In this document: piece by piece, positions 47,615 to 57,059 of the stretch
Position numbering within the stretch: position 1 is the first letter of the stretch
How the letters are laid out: each line of letters starts with the position of its first letter
Source: Candidatus Hydrogenedentota bacterium
GTDB lineage: Bacteria; Hydrogenedentota; Hydrogenedentia; Hydrogenedentales; SLHB01
DNA length: 64,000 nt
Assembly: GCA_020848835.1 (NCBI GenBank)
Contig: JADLHJ010000059.1
Location: forward strand, 183,854 to 247,853
Direction: 5' to 3'
Program-made: the position numbers and the translations under genes
The notes under the pieces: generated by a model
Seen by the model: only the letters and a program-made list of their open reading frames with translations
What the model was told of the DNA's origin: nothing
Databases searched by the model: none

Positions 47615-49091
47615 GCTCGATGACGTGGACGAGTGCGTCCGATGCGTCCACATCGAATTGGATGCCGCGTTGTTTCCTGATTTCGCCAACGATATCCCCG
47701 GCGGGCAACGCGTCGCGATATGCGCGCGGACTCGACATGGCGACGTATGCGTCGGCGACGCTCATGATTCGGGCGAGAATCGGAATCTGATCACCATGAA
47801 GGCCGTCGGGATAGCCGCTGCCATCAAGGCGTTCGTGGTGGTGGCGGATGATTTCCAGGTGCGCCTTCGGTAGAAACTGCGCGTTGCGCGCGAGATCATA
47901 GCCGATGATCGGATGCCTGCGAATTGCCTCCCATTCATCTTTGGTGAGTTCGCCGGTTTTTGTTAGCAGGGAAACATCGAGCGAGATTTTTCCAAGGTCA
48001 TAAAGCGCAGCGCCGATTTCGATTGCCGCGAAGTCAGAGGCGCCGAGGCCGAGCCTTTTGGCGATGGCTTGCGCCGCGCGGGTAACGCGGGAGGCTCGGC
48101 CCTTGCCGTTCGACTCGCGCAGTTCCTGCAACTCCGCCAGTTGGCGCAGCGTGGCGATGTGGCCGGATTCACAGAGGCGCACGAGACGAATATTTTCGAT
48201 TGCGGCGGCGGCGTGCTTGGCCATAACGTCGAGCACTTTGAGATCGGCTTCGCTGAAGTTCGCGCCATTGTGTTTGCCGCATACATTCAGCACCGCGAGT
48301 ACTTGCGAGGGCCCTTTGCCGGCCGAAGCGAAGGAAATATGCTCCATCGCGCCTGCCAGCGGAACAGAAACGAAGGACGAATGCGGCAAGCGCCGGCTGA
48401 GCGATTCCGTTTCGTGGCTGCGAATGTTTGTGACGAGCAGCGGCTGCTGCGTCTGCATCACGCGGCCGCTGATGCTTTCGGCAACATTGACGCGGGCGGA
48501 TGACGCTTCGCGGGGAAGACCACGGCTGGCGACAACTTCGAGCGCCTGTCCATCAGGCGTGGCCAACATGAGCGAGCCGCGTTGCGCGCCGACTTGGCGC
48601 AATGCGGACTCCAACACAAACTCGTGCAGTTCGAATTCGTCGCGGATGTTTGCCATGGATTGGCTGATCGAAAAAATCTCGGTTAACTCATTTAGACGCG
48701 CGTTCTCTGACTGGAGCCTCGCGCGGTCTAAAGCGTTGGACACAGCAAGTTTTACTTCGCTGAGACTGAAGGGCTTCAGCACGTAGTCGTATGCGCCTTC
48801 TTTCACGGCGGCGCGCGCGGTCTCGAGCGTGGCGAAACCAGTCATCACAATGGGAATTAGCGAAGGACGAACCTTTCGCGCGCGACGGATCAGTTCGATG
48901 CCGTCCATATCGGGCATCATGATATCCGTGAAGAGCAGTGCGAATTCGTCGCGCTGTACGATTACCTCAAGCGCGGCGGGCGCGCTGGCAACCGATTCTA
49001 CGGAATAGCCGTCATCGGTGAGAATATCGCTGAGTAGTTCGCGAATGACCGACTCGTCGTCAACGATCAGAATACGGTTCGCTGCGTTCAT
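47598..49091 (-). CDS. response regulator with GAF and degenerate HD-GYP domain
   Basis: REC (ILIVDDESVIRELLSDIL, TDIMMPDMDGIEL), GAF, HHHERLDGSGYPDGLHGDQ; HD replaced by YD. Confidence 0.9.
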   Translation of the reverse strand: MNAANRILIVDDESVIRELLSDILTDDGYSVESVASAPAALEVIVQRDEFALLFTDIMMPDMDGIELIRRARKVRPSLIPIVMTGFATLETARAAVKEGAYDYVLKPFSLSEVKLAVSNALDRARLQSENARLNELTEIFSISQSMANIRDEFELHEFVLESALRQVGAQRGSLMLATPDGQALEVVASRGLPREASSARVNVAESISGRVMQTQQPLLVTNIRSHETESLSRRLPHSSFVSVPLAGAMEHISFASAGKGPSQVLAVLNVCGKHNGANFSEADLKVLDVMAKHAAAAIENIRLVRLCESGHIATLRQLAELQELRESNGKGRASRVTRAAQAIAKRLGLGASDFAAIEIGAALYDLGKISLDVSLLTKTGELTKDEWEAIRRHPIIGYDLARNAQFLPKAHLEIIRHHHERLDGSGYPDGLHGDQIPILARIMSVADAYVAMSSPRAYRDALPAGDIVGEIRKQRGIQFDVDASDALVHVIEHGELA

Positions 49092-49145
49092 GAACGGGCC
49101 GGTACCCCCTTTACGTCCCTATATGATACCACATGCGCAGGGAGA

Positions 49146-50528
49146 TTAGCCTAGCGTCTTAAGGATTTGACGTGCGCGTTTGATTGCTGCCTTGACTTGT
49201 CGCGGAGCGGTGCCGCCGACGTGATCGCGGCGGCGCAAAATATTCTGAGGATCTAGGCAGCGATATACATCACGTTCGACTCGCGGCGAGAATTTCTTGA
49301 ATTCATCGAGGGTAAGTTCAGGAAGACGTTTTCCGGTTTTGGTGCAGTGGAGCACTATGCGGCCCACGATGCCGTGGGCTTCGCGGAAAGGGACCCCTTT
49401 TTCAGCGAGGTAGTCCGCGATGTCGGTCGCTTCGAGAAATCCTTCGCGCGTAGCTTCGCGCATAGTTTCGATGTTGAAACGAATGGAAGGCAGCATCGCG
49501 GTAACAACGCGGATGCAGAGCTGCACGGTGTCGGATGCATCGAAGACGGGCTCCTTGTCTTCCTGCATATCGCGGTTGTAGGTGAGTGGAAGCCCCTTCA
49601 TCAGCGTAAGAAGTGCGGCGAGATCGCCATAGACGCGGCCGGTCTTTCCGCGCACGAGTTCGGCGACGTCCGGGTTTTTCTTTTGCGGCATGATGCTTGA
49701 GCCAGTGGTGTAGGCGTCGCCGATTTCGATGAACCCGTAAGCAGGTGTGGACCACAGGATTAGTTCCTCGCAGAGACGCGAGAGGTGCATCATCGTGATT
49801 GCGGCGTTTGCGCAAAACTCGATCAGGTAGTCGCGATCCGACACGGCGTCCATACTGTTGCCGCATACCGCGTCAAAGCCAAGTTCTTCGGCAACGGTGA
49901 AACGATCGATGGCGTGCGGCGTTCCGGCGAGCGCGGCTGAACCAAGTGGCAAAATGTTCACCCGCGTGCGCAGTTCGATGAAGCGGATACGGTCGCGGTG
50001 GAACATTTCGAAATACGCGAGCATGTGATGCGCGAGAGAGACGGGTTGCGCGTGCTGTAGGTGTGTGCAACCGGGCAGAATCGTTTCGACGTGCGATTCG
50101 GCGATACGAACAAATGCATCCTGAAGATGCGCGAGCTGGTGATCGATGGCGTCGATCTGGTCGCGCGCCCAAAGGCGCACATCGGTCGCGATTTGATCGT
50201 TGCGGCTGCGTGCTGTGTGCAGGCGTTTTCCCGCATCGCCGATTCTTTTGACGAGCGCGGTTTCGATATTGGTGTGAACGTCCTCGAGAGCGGGATCGAA
50301 AACAAACTTGCCCACTTCGATATCTTTGGCGATGGCGCCAAGGCCGGTAATGATTTTCTTGCTGTCAGCCTTGGAGATGATTCCCTGCGCGCCGAGCATG
50401 CGCGCATGAGCGATGCTGGCGCGGATGTCCCACTTCGCAAGGCGCGCGTCGAACGAAACGGACTCCCCAAGTTTTTCGACGAGCGAATCGGTTTTGCCTT
50501 CGAAACGCCCGCCCCATTGCTTTGCCAT
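49146..50528 (-). CDS. argH: argininosuccinate lyase
   Basis: GSSIMPQKKNPDVAELVRGKTGRVYGDL; HTARSRNDQIATDVRLW. Confidence 0.96.
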   Translation of the reverse strand: MAKQWGGRFEGKTDSLVEKLGESVSFDARLAKWDIRASIAHARMLGAQGIISKADSKKIITGLGAIAKDIEVGKFVFDPALEDVHTNIETALVKRIGDAGKRLHTARSRNDQIATDVRLWARDQIDAIDHQLAHLQDAFVRIAESHVETILPGCTHLQHAQPVSLAHHMLAYFEMFHRDRIRFIELRTRVNILPLGSAALAGTPHAIDRFTVAEELGFDAVCGNSMDAVSDRDYLIEFCANAAITMMHLSRLCEELILWSTPAYGFIEIGDAYTTGSSIMPQKKNPDVAELVRGKTGRVYGDLAALLTLMKGLPLTYNRDMQEDKEPVFDASDTVQLCIRVVTAMLPSIRFNIETMREATREGFLEATDIADYLAEKGVPFREAHGIVGRIVLHCTKTGKRLPELTLDEFKKFSPRVERDVYRCLDPQNILRRRDHVGGTAPRQVKAAIKRARQILKTLG

Positions 50529-50570
50529 GCTTTGATTAGTTCCTATCCAAATTGAACGTTGACAAACCCT

Positions 50571-50614
50571 GCGCTATTTGGAGTGCGCCGGCGGTTAGAC
50601 GGCGCTTTGGCTAT
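50571..50614 (-). repeat. hairpin repeat element, copy E (inverted relative to copy B)
   Basis: Minus strand: AGCCAAAGCGCCGTCTAACCGCCGGCGCACTCCAAATAG; stem GCGCCG/CGGCGC. Confidence 0.85.
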
Positions 50615-50634
50615 GCACGCGCAGGACGGCCAAA

Positions 50635-50676
50635 CAGCCAAAGCGGTGATTGCCCGCCACCGCACTCAATATAGTC
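50635..50676 (+). repeat. hairpin repeat element, copy B
   Basis: AGCCAAAGCGGTGATTGCCCGCCACCGCACTCAATATAG; stem GCGGTG/CACCGC. Confidence 0.85.
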
Positions 50677-50687
50677 CACTTCCTTGA

Positions 50688-51038
50688 CTATGTTGTGCGC
50701 CATAACAAGTACGCGATCCAAACAAATAGCGCCACGCAAAAAGTGAAGCGCACTACTTTCCACAGCGGCGTTGTCCTTGACAACTCGGCGTAACACGAAT
50801 CGCACCATGCACCGGTGACCGGCGCATCGGGGTGTGCGCGCGTGTGGCCCATCTCGCCACAGATTCCACAGGTGCCGCAGTAGCCGCGCGGGATGCCCTG
50901 TTGCTCAAAGAACTCCGGTTTCGTCTCCCACAAGTGGCAGTAGCAGGTGTGCGATTGCTCGGCAGTCGTGCTTTCCACTTCAAAAGGCAAACGTTTACTC
51001 CAGTCCAGCTTTCTTGCGCACACGCAGGCGCAATGCAT
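50688..51038 (-). CDS. Cys-rich (zinc-ribbon-like) protein with C-terminal TM helix; start uncertain (an internal GTG is likely)
   Basis: CYCHLW...[12 protein letters not shown]...CDSCYAEL plus hydrophobic C terminus; full ORF overlaps argG, favouring an internal start. Confidence 0.5.
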   Translation of the reverse strand: MHCACVCARKLDWSKRLPFEVESTTAEQSHTCYCHLWETKPEFFEQQGIPRGYCGTCGICGEMGHTRAHPDAPVTGAWCDSCYAELSRTTPLWKVVRFTFCVALFVWIAYLLWRTT

Positions 51039-52209
51039 TCAAGCGTATGAACGCGCCCGCGTCCGCTTGGGTGTATGCGCCTTCGTCTTCTTCGAAGGTC
51101 GAGATCTTCGGATCGTAAAGCGTCTTGTCTGCCTTGCGGCCGACCACGATGCAGTTGCCTTTGTACAGTTTCACGCGCGCGGTGCCGGTTACGTCTTCCT
51201 GCGACTGCTTCACGAACTCCATCATCAACTTCATTTCCGGCGAATACCAGAAGCCGTTGTAGATCAACTGCGCGATCTTCGGCGACATCTGATCGCGGAT
51301 CAACATGACTTCACGGTCCATCGTAAGCGATTCCACTGCGCGGTGCGCGGCATAGAGAATCGTGCCGCCGGGGGTCTCGTATACACCGCGCGACTTCATG
51401 CCTACGAAACGGTTCTCGACCATATCAACGCGCCCAATCCCGTTTGCGCCGCCGAGTTTGTTCAGCTTTGCCATCAGGGTGGCGGGGGAGAGGCGTTCAC
51501 CATCCACCGCGACGGGGATGCCCTGTTCAAAATCGATTTCGACGTAGGTGGGCGTATCCGGCGCTTTCGTCGGATCGACTGAAAGTAAGAACATGTCCGC
51601 TGGAGGCTCAGACCACGGGTCCTCGAGGATGCCGCCCTCGAAGGATATGTGCAGCAGATTGCGATCGGAAGAATAGGGCTTCGCGGCTGTCACCGGAACG
51701 GCGATGCCGTATTGTTTCGCATAGTCGATCATTTTGGTGCGGCTGATGAGGTCCCATTTCGGTTCGCGCCACGGTGCAATGATCGTCACATTGGGTTCCA
51801 GCGCATAGTAGGTGAGCTCGAAGCGCACCTGATCGTTGCCTTTGCCCGTCGCGCCGTGGGCGACGGCATCGGCCTTTTCCTTGCGCAACACATCGATCTG
51901 GCCCTTGGCGATCAAAGGACGCGCCACGCTGGTCCCCATGAGGTACCAGCCTTCGTACATGGCGTTGGCCTGCATCATGGGGAACACAAAATCGCGCGCG
52001 AACTCTTCGCGCATGTCTTCGCAGTAGACGGCGCATGCGCCGGTCTTCACAGCTTTTGTCTTCGCTTCTTCGGTCTCTTCCATCTGGCCAATGTCGGCGA
52101 TGAATGCGACGACGTCGGCCTTGTAAGTCTCCTGCAGCCATTTCAGAATGACCGAGGTATCAAGTCCGCCCGAATAGGCGAGTACGATTTTGTTAATCTT
52201 CGATGCCAT
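50995..52209 (-). CDS. argG: argininosuccinate synthase
   Basis: [37 protein letters not shown]. Confidence 0.97.
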   Translation of the reverse strand: MASKINKIVLAYSGGLDTSVILKWLQETYKADVVAFIADIGQMEETEEAKTKAVKTGACAVYCEDMREEFARDFVFPMMQANAMYEGWYLMGTSVARPLIAKGQIDVLRKEKADAVAHGATGKGNDQVRFELTYYALEPNVTIIAPWREPKWDLISRTKMIDYAKQYGIAVPVTAAKPYSSDRNLLHISFEGGILEDPWSEPPADMFLLSVDPTKAPDTPTYVEIDFEQGIPVAVDGERLSPATLMAKLNKLGGANGIGRVDMVENRFVGMKSRGVYETPGGTILYAAHRAVESLTMDREVMLIRDQMSPKIAQLIYNGFWYSPEMKLMMEFVKQSQEDVTGTARVKLYKGNCIVVGRKADKTLYDPKISTFEEDEGAYTQADAGAFIRLNALRLRVRKKAGLE

Positions 52210-52289
52210 CTCTATCTTCCTTTCTAGGAACGCAACAGGCGTTAATTTAAAACGTGCGATACTTCAATCGCGCGATGGAACGACGCAAA

Positions 52290-52319
52290 GAAAAGCGCCA
52301 CTGTCACGGCGCACTCCAA
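52290..52319 (+). repeat. hairpin repeat element, copy C
   Basis: GAAAAGCGCCACTGTCACGGCGCACTCCAA; stem GCGCC/GGCGC. Confidence 0.8.
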
Positions 52320-52365
52320 GGCGCTTAGCGCGGCCAAATGACGTGGAAAGCGCGCGCGGAGCGCT

Positions 52366-52395
52366 TTGGAGTGCGGCGAGGTATCGCCGCTTTTC
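52366..52395 (-). repeat. hairpin repeat element, copy D (inverted relative to copy C)
   Basis: Minus strand: GAAAAGCGGCGATACCTCGCCGCACTCCAA; stem GCGGCG/CGCCGC. Confidence 0.8.
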
Positions 52396-52423
52396 CTTAT
52401 GTGCTAGCTCATGCACTGACAGA

Positions 52424-52948
52424 TTACCAACCCTTCCGCTCGCGCAGGTGCGTGATGTGCGCGAGGTGATGTTTGCTATGCCATGCGTAGAGTGCGGCGG
52501 TTTCGTCGAGCGGCACGGTGCCGCGCTCGGGATGATTGAACGTGCGCTGCCATTGTTCGATGGTCATCGATCGCAGGCACTGGACCCAGCGCTTGTGTAG
52601 GCAATCGATCAAGCACAGCGAAGTTTCCACGTCGCCGTCCTTCGCGTCTTCGAGCTCCGCCCAACGATCTTCAGCATACGGTTTTATTGTGGGGCGGTCC
52701 TCCGTAAGCGCCAGCTTGAATCGTATGTAGCTGTTCATATGGCTGTCGGCGACGTGATGGATCACTTGGCGAATCGTCCAGCCGCCTTCTCGATACGGCG
52801 TATCCAGTTGTGTGTCATTTAATCCAGCAACCGCTTCCCGAAACTCTGCGGGTGCTTGCGCGATGATCTCGACAAACCCGTGCAAGGTGTCCGGCGTCAT
52901 GTCCCCTTCGAGCGAGAAAGGGCCGATGGGAAAACGTGGATCGCTCAT
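52424..52948 (-). CDS. YfiT/DinB-family putative metal-dependent protein (bacillithiol transferase-like)
   Basis: GWTIRQVIHHVADSHMNSYIRFKLALTED...AWHSKHHLAHITHLRERKGW metal-binding His pattern. Confidence 0.88.
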   Translation of the reverse strand: MSDPRFPIGPFSLEGDMTPDTLHGFVEIIAQAPAEFREAVAGLNDTQLDTPYREGGWTIRQVIHHVADSHMNSYIRFKLALTEDRPTIKPYAEDRWAELEDAKDGDVETSLCLIDCLHKRWVQCLRSMTIEQWQRTFNHPERGTVPLDETAALYAWHSKHHLAHITHLRERKGW

Positions 52949-53877
52949 GACTTCGCCTCCGCGTTGTTCTTGATCAACTGCACGAGAATCGCCTTCTGCG
53001 CGTGCAGGCGGTTTTCCGCTTCGTCAAACACGATAGACTGCGGGCTGTCCATCACATCATCGGTTACTTCGAGACCACGCTTCGCGGGCAGGCAGTGAAG
53101 GAACAGCGCGTCTTTGTTCGCAATAGACATCAGCTTCGCATTGACTTGGAACGGCGCAAAGATTTTTTTGCGCTTTCCGCTTTCGTCTTCCTGGCCCATG
53201 CTCGCCCACACGTCGGTGTAGACGGCGTCTGAATCCCTCAGACCCGCTTCGATATCTTGCGTGACGACGATTTCGCCCTTCGCCTCGCGTTTGGCGAAAG
53301 CGAGAATATCAGGATCTGGCTCATAGCCTTTCGGGCACACGACGGTTACGTTCAAAGGCACGCGCGCGGCGAAATTAAGCCACGACGCACAGACATTGTT
53401 TCCATCGCCAATATAGGCCAATTTCAAATTGCCCAGATCGCCGCGGTGCTCGCGCAGCGTCTGTGCATCCGCCACGATTTGGCAGGGATGCAACTTGTCG
53501 GTCAACGCATTCACGACGGGTACGGACGCGTGTTCCGCGAGCGCAACGACCGCTTCATGACTGAAGGTGCGCGCGATGATGCCGTCCACCCAGCGCTCAA
53601 GGTTGCGCGCAACATCCGGCACGGACTCCCGTTCGCCCAGACGGATCTGCCCTGACTCGAGTACGATGCCGTGTCCGCCGAGTTGGAAGATACCGGTTTC
53701 AAAAGTCACGCGCGTGCGCAGGCTGGGCTTCTCGAAGATGAGCGCGAAAGTCTTCCCTTTAAGCGGATGCGTTACATTGCCTTCGCGCAGATCCTTTTTA
53801 AGAGTATCCGCCAAGTCCATCAACCCGACGATCTCGTCGCCCGTCAGGTCCGCGAGTGAAATGAAATCCAGAAACAT
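52945..53877 (-). CDS. argF: ornithine carbamoyltransferase
   Basis: FEKPSLRTRVTFE (SxRT motif), FLHCLPAKRG. Confidence 0.96.
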   Translation of the reverse strand: MFLDFISLADLTGDEIVGLMDLADTLKKDLREGNVTHPLKGKTFALIFEKPSLRTRVTFETGIFQLGGHGIVLESGQIRLGERESVPDVARNLERWVDGIIARTFSHEAVVALAEHASVPVVNALTDKLHPCQIVADAQTLREHRGDLGNLKLAYIGDGNNVCASWLNFAARVPLNVTVVCPKGYEPDPDILAFAKREAKGEIVVTQDIEAGLRDSDAVYTDVWASMGQEDESGKRKKIFAPFQVNAKLMSIANKDALFLHCLPAKRGLEVTDDVMDSPQSIVFDEAENRLHAQKAILVQLIKNNAEAKS

Positions 53878-55064
53878 TACGAAGCTCCAAGTACCTTGTC
53901 GAGCGTCGCGACGACGTGATCGACTTGTCCGTTGGTGATGATTAGGGGCGGCGCAAAGCGCAGCACGTTTGGCCCTGCGGGCCCGCAGACGATTCGCGCT
54001 TCCAGCATTTTTGCGATGACCGGCGCGACGGGTTCTTTCATTTCGACACCGATCAGCAAGCCATTGCCGCGCACTTCGACGATGTTCGCGTGCCTTGATT
54101 TTAACCCGTTCAACTTCTCAATGAAGTACGCGCCAACTTTTTTTACATTGTCGAGGAAGCCCGGTTCGAGCATGGCCTCGACGGTCGCCTTCGCCGCTGC
54201 TGTACACACTGGGTTGCCACCGAACGTGGATGCATGCGAGCCGACGCTGAAGCCGGATGCGACTTTCTCGGTACAACCCATCGCGCCGATTGGCATGCCG
54301 TTCGCCAGCGCTTTCGCAAGCGTAATGATGTCCGGCGTCACGCCAAATTGTTCGTGGGCAAACAGCGTGCCCGTGCGCCCCATACCGCATTGGATTTCGT
54401 CGAAAATCAGCAGGATGTTCCGCGCATCGCACAATGCCCGCACGCTCTTGATGTATTCGGTGTCCACCACGCGGATGCCGCCTTCGCCTTGGATCGGCTC
54501 CAACAAAACGGCCCCGACATCGTCTGTCAGGGCTTTCATGAGTGCGGCGTGATCGTTGAACGGTACGTGTACGATTCCCGGAAGCATAGGCGCGAAACCT
54601 TCGTGATACTTCGGCTGGCCAGTGGCCGTAATCGCGGCCATCGTCCGGCCGTGAAACGACTGTTGCATTGAGATAATCGTCGGCTTCAGTGTGCCTTGCT
54701 GTGACCAATACCGCCGCGCAAGTTTAATCGATGCTTCGATTGCGGTCGCGCCGCAATTGCTGAAGAACCAGCGGTCGGCGAAGGAATGTTTCGAGAGGAG
54801 GTCAGCGAGTTCGGCGCAGGGTTGGGTGAGGTAGAGATTCGAGACGTGTACGAGGGTTGCGGCTTGCTTGGTAATCGCGTCGGTCACTTTCGGATGACAG
54901 TGCCCGAGTGCCGTTACGGCGATGCCCCCAAAGAAATCGAGGTACTCATTGCCTTCCGCGTCCCAGAGTGACGTGCCCTTGCCCCGCACAAACGCGATGT
55001 TCCGCGCGCCGTACGTGTTGATAATGTGCGCTTCCGTAAGCGATTTGATCTCGTCCGTCTTCAT
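53877..55064 (-). CDS. argD: acetylornithine aminotransferase
   Basis: Class III aminotransferase; NILLIFDEIQCGMGRTG; stop overlaps the argF start (TAATG). Confidence 0.92.
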   Translation of the reverse strand: MKTDEIKSLTEAHIINTYGARNIAFVRGKGTSLWDAEGNEYLDFFGGIAVTALGHCHPKVTDAITKQAATLVHVSNLYLTQPCAELADLLSKHSFADRWFFSNCGATAIEASIKLARRYWSQQGTLKPTIISMQQSFHGRTMAAITATGQPKYHEGFAPMLPGIVHVPFNDHAALMKALTDDVGAVLLEPIQGEGGIRVVDTEYIKSVRALCDARNILLIFDEIQCGMGRTGTLFAHEQFGVTPDIITLAKALANGMPIGAMGCTEKVASGFSVGSHASTFGGNPVCTAAAKATVEAMLEPGFLDNVKKVGAYFIEKLNGLKSRHANIVEVRGNGLLIGVEMKEPVAPVIAKMLEARIVCGPAGPNVLRFAPPLIITNGQVDHVVATLDKVLGAS

Positions 55065-55207
55065 AACGACCCTCCCGGCGGATACCCCGCGTTGGCAATT
55101 CTATATGCCAACTGCGCGGCCTATGCGCACCCCCGCCGGCTCCTTGCCCCTAAAACAATTCGAGCGCGTTCCGCGTGAACGCGCCCGACACCGCGCCGCA
55201 GCGTGCC

Positions 55208-55552
55208 TTAGTCTTTCTTTTTGGCCTTAGACTTCTCGGTGGGCTTTGCCGCCTTCGATTCAGACTTTGACTCTGACTTGGTTTCAGACTTGGATTCCGA
55301 CGATCCCTCGCTCTTGCCTTCGGCCTTCGCGCCGGAATCGCCCTTGTCCTTGCCTTCACCGCCGGTCTTGCTCTTATAGTCCGTTTCGTAGAAACCGGAC
55401 CCCTTGAAAATGATTCCTGCGCCTGTGCCGATCAGCTTCTGCATTTTCCCGCTGCCGCAGGAGGAACACTTCACCCGCGGTTTGGCCGACATCGCGTGGA
55501 AGACGTCGGTCGGCACATGGCACACCTGGCACTGATACGTGTACGTAGGCAT
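55208..55552 (-). CDS. FmdB-type zinc-ribbon protein with low-complexity K/S/E tail
   Basis: MPTYTYQCQVCH...KCSSCGSGKMQKLIGTGAGIIFKGSGFYETDYKS. Confidence 0.87.
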   Translation of the reverse strand: MPTYTYQCQVCHVPTDVFHAMSAKPRVKCSSCGSGKMQKLIGTGAGIIFKGSGFYETDYKSKTGGEGKDKGDSGAKAEGKSEGSSESKSETKSESKSESKAAKPTEKSKAKKKD

Positions 55553-55765
55553 GGCTAACTTCGTCCTTGTTTTAGGTAAAAGTCCATTCAGTCCTGAAAC
55601 GGGAAAATATAGCAAGGCAAGGGAAAAATTGCAAAAAAGCATGGGCGGATGGCGGCGGTGATTTCAGAGAAATCGTGTCAAAAAACCTTGTCATTGGGCT
55701 GATTGGGACTATAATGAGCCGGGTTGTCTGGCGCTGGATAGATCGAACAGGAGGCAAAAATCATC

Positions 55766-55912
55766 ATGAAGAAGTCATGGAACAAGTGGGTATGGTATGC
55801 CGTGCTAGTTGCAGTCGTGTGTGGTCTGTTCGGGCCAACGATGGTGGCGAATGCGCTGTCTGAAGTAGATCGCGCGCGTTGCCCTGGACCGGCTACCGGC
55901 GACGTCCAGTAA
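55766..55912 (+). CDS. 48-aa small secreted or membrane peptide
   Basis: MKKSWNKWVWYAVLVAVVCGLFGPTMVANALSEVDRARCPGPATGDVQ; strong RBS caggaggcaaaaatcatcATG; shorter than the ORF-track cutoff. Confidence 0.6.
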   Translation: MKKSWNKWVWYAVLVAVVCGLFGPTMVANALSEVDRARCPGPATGDVQ

Positions 55913-55921
55913 AAGAGGTGC

Positions 55922-56956
55922 GTGTTGCGTAGATTTCTAATTGCGGCATCAATTGCCGCCGTCATGGCTGCATGCCTTGCAAAGGCCGAAGCGACGCTTG
56001 ATTGGAGCGTGACGGCGTATAGCGACGGCGCGCACAACGCCTTCACAGACCTCGCTTCGTTCAAAGGTATGTACTATCTGGGATTTCGTCACGGCGAGAC
56101 TCATGCATCGTTGGATGGCGAAATCCGCGTGATGCGCAGCGCGGACATGAAGACGTGGGAATCGTGCGGGACCATCGATACAGCGGGCGATGATCGGGAT
56201 GCAAAGCTGATTGCCGTAGGCGACACGTTGTATCTGTATTTCGGTACGTGGGACATCGTTCATCGATCGGGGCACGACACGCCGGATCGTGGCGCGGTTC
56301 GTACCTACTTCGCGACGACAAATGATGGGACGACATGGTCGAAAGTGCAGGGTATTTATGAACCCGGCTTCTGGCTATGGCGTGTTCGGCACCATGACGG
56401 CGCGTTCTACAGCGCGGCGTATACCGCCGTGCGGCCCACACCCGATTCGCGCGAAACCCGGTTGTTACGATCCATAGACGGATTGAAGTGGGACCTCGTT
56501 TCCGTTGTCACGAAAGATCGCCTTGCCGGCGAGGCAGACATGTTATGGCGGCCGGACGGCGCGGTGTGGGTGTTGACGCGCACGGGCGATGACAAAGGCG
56601 ATGCGGAATGGCTGGTTTCCGATTCCACCATGCAACAATGGATCGGCAAAGGCACCGGTACGCCGGTCCACTCACCGGTCTTTGCGACGTGGAAAGACCG
56701 CGTGTTTGTGGCAGGACGGGATTACCGCAAGGGGGGAAGCACTACCAAGCTCTGGGAATTCAAGGACGGCGCATGTACCGAGTTAATTACGTTACCCAGC
56801 AAGGGAGACACGTCGTACCCCGGCCTGCTCGTAGACCCCGCCACGGTAGATGCGCCCGCGCCCGCGTTTTTTATCACATGGTACTCGCAGCACGATGCGC
56901 GACCTGGAGAAAAACACAGGGCCGACATTTTCGCAGGCAGGATTGTCGTTGAATAA
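55922..56956 (+). CDS. secreted beta-propeller (sialidase/glycosidase-like) protein
   Basis: GTG start; signal peptide; repeated blades with Asp-box-like signatures (IRVMRSADMKTWESCG, YFATTNDGTTWSKVQG, LLRSIDGLKWDL). Confidence 0.65.
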   Translation: MLRRFLIAASIAAVMAACLAKAEATLDWSVTAYSDGAHNAFTDLASFKGMYYLGFRHGETHASLDGEIRVMRSADMKTWESCGTIDTAGDDRDAKLIAVGDTLYLYFGTWDIVHRSGHDTPDRGAVRTYFATTNDGTTWSKVQGIYEPGFWLWRVRHHDGAFYSAAYTAVRPTPDSRETRLLRSIDGLKWDLVSVVTKDRLAGEADMLWRPDGAVWVLTRTGDDKGDAEWLVSDSTMQQWIGKGTGTPVHSPVFATWKDRVFVAGRDYRKGGSTTKLWEFKDGACTELITLPSKGDTSYPGLLVDPATVDAPAPAFFITWYSQHDARPGEKHRADIFAGRIVVE

Positions 56957-57059
56957 GAACACGCCCCTCAATCTAGTGCAGGATTGTAATATTTGTGTTT
57001 CAGTGCGTATAGTATAGAAACCGATTCTTTTGCGACGCCTACCACGAGGAGCGTTTTGT

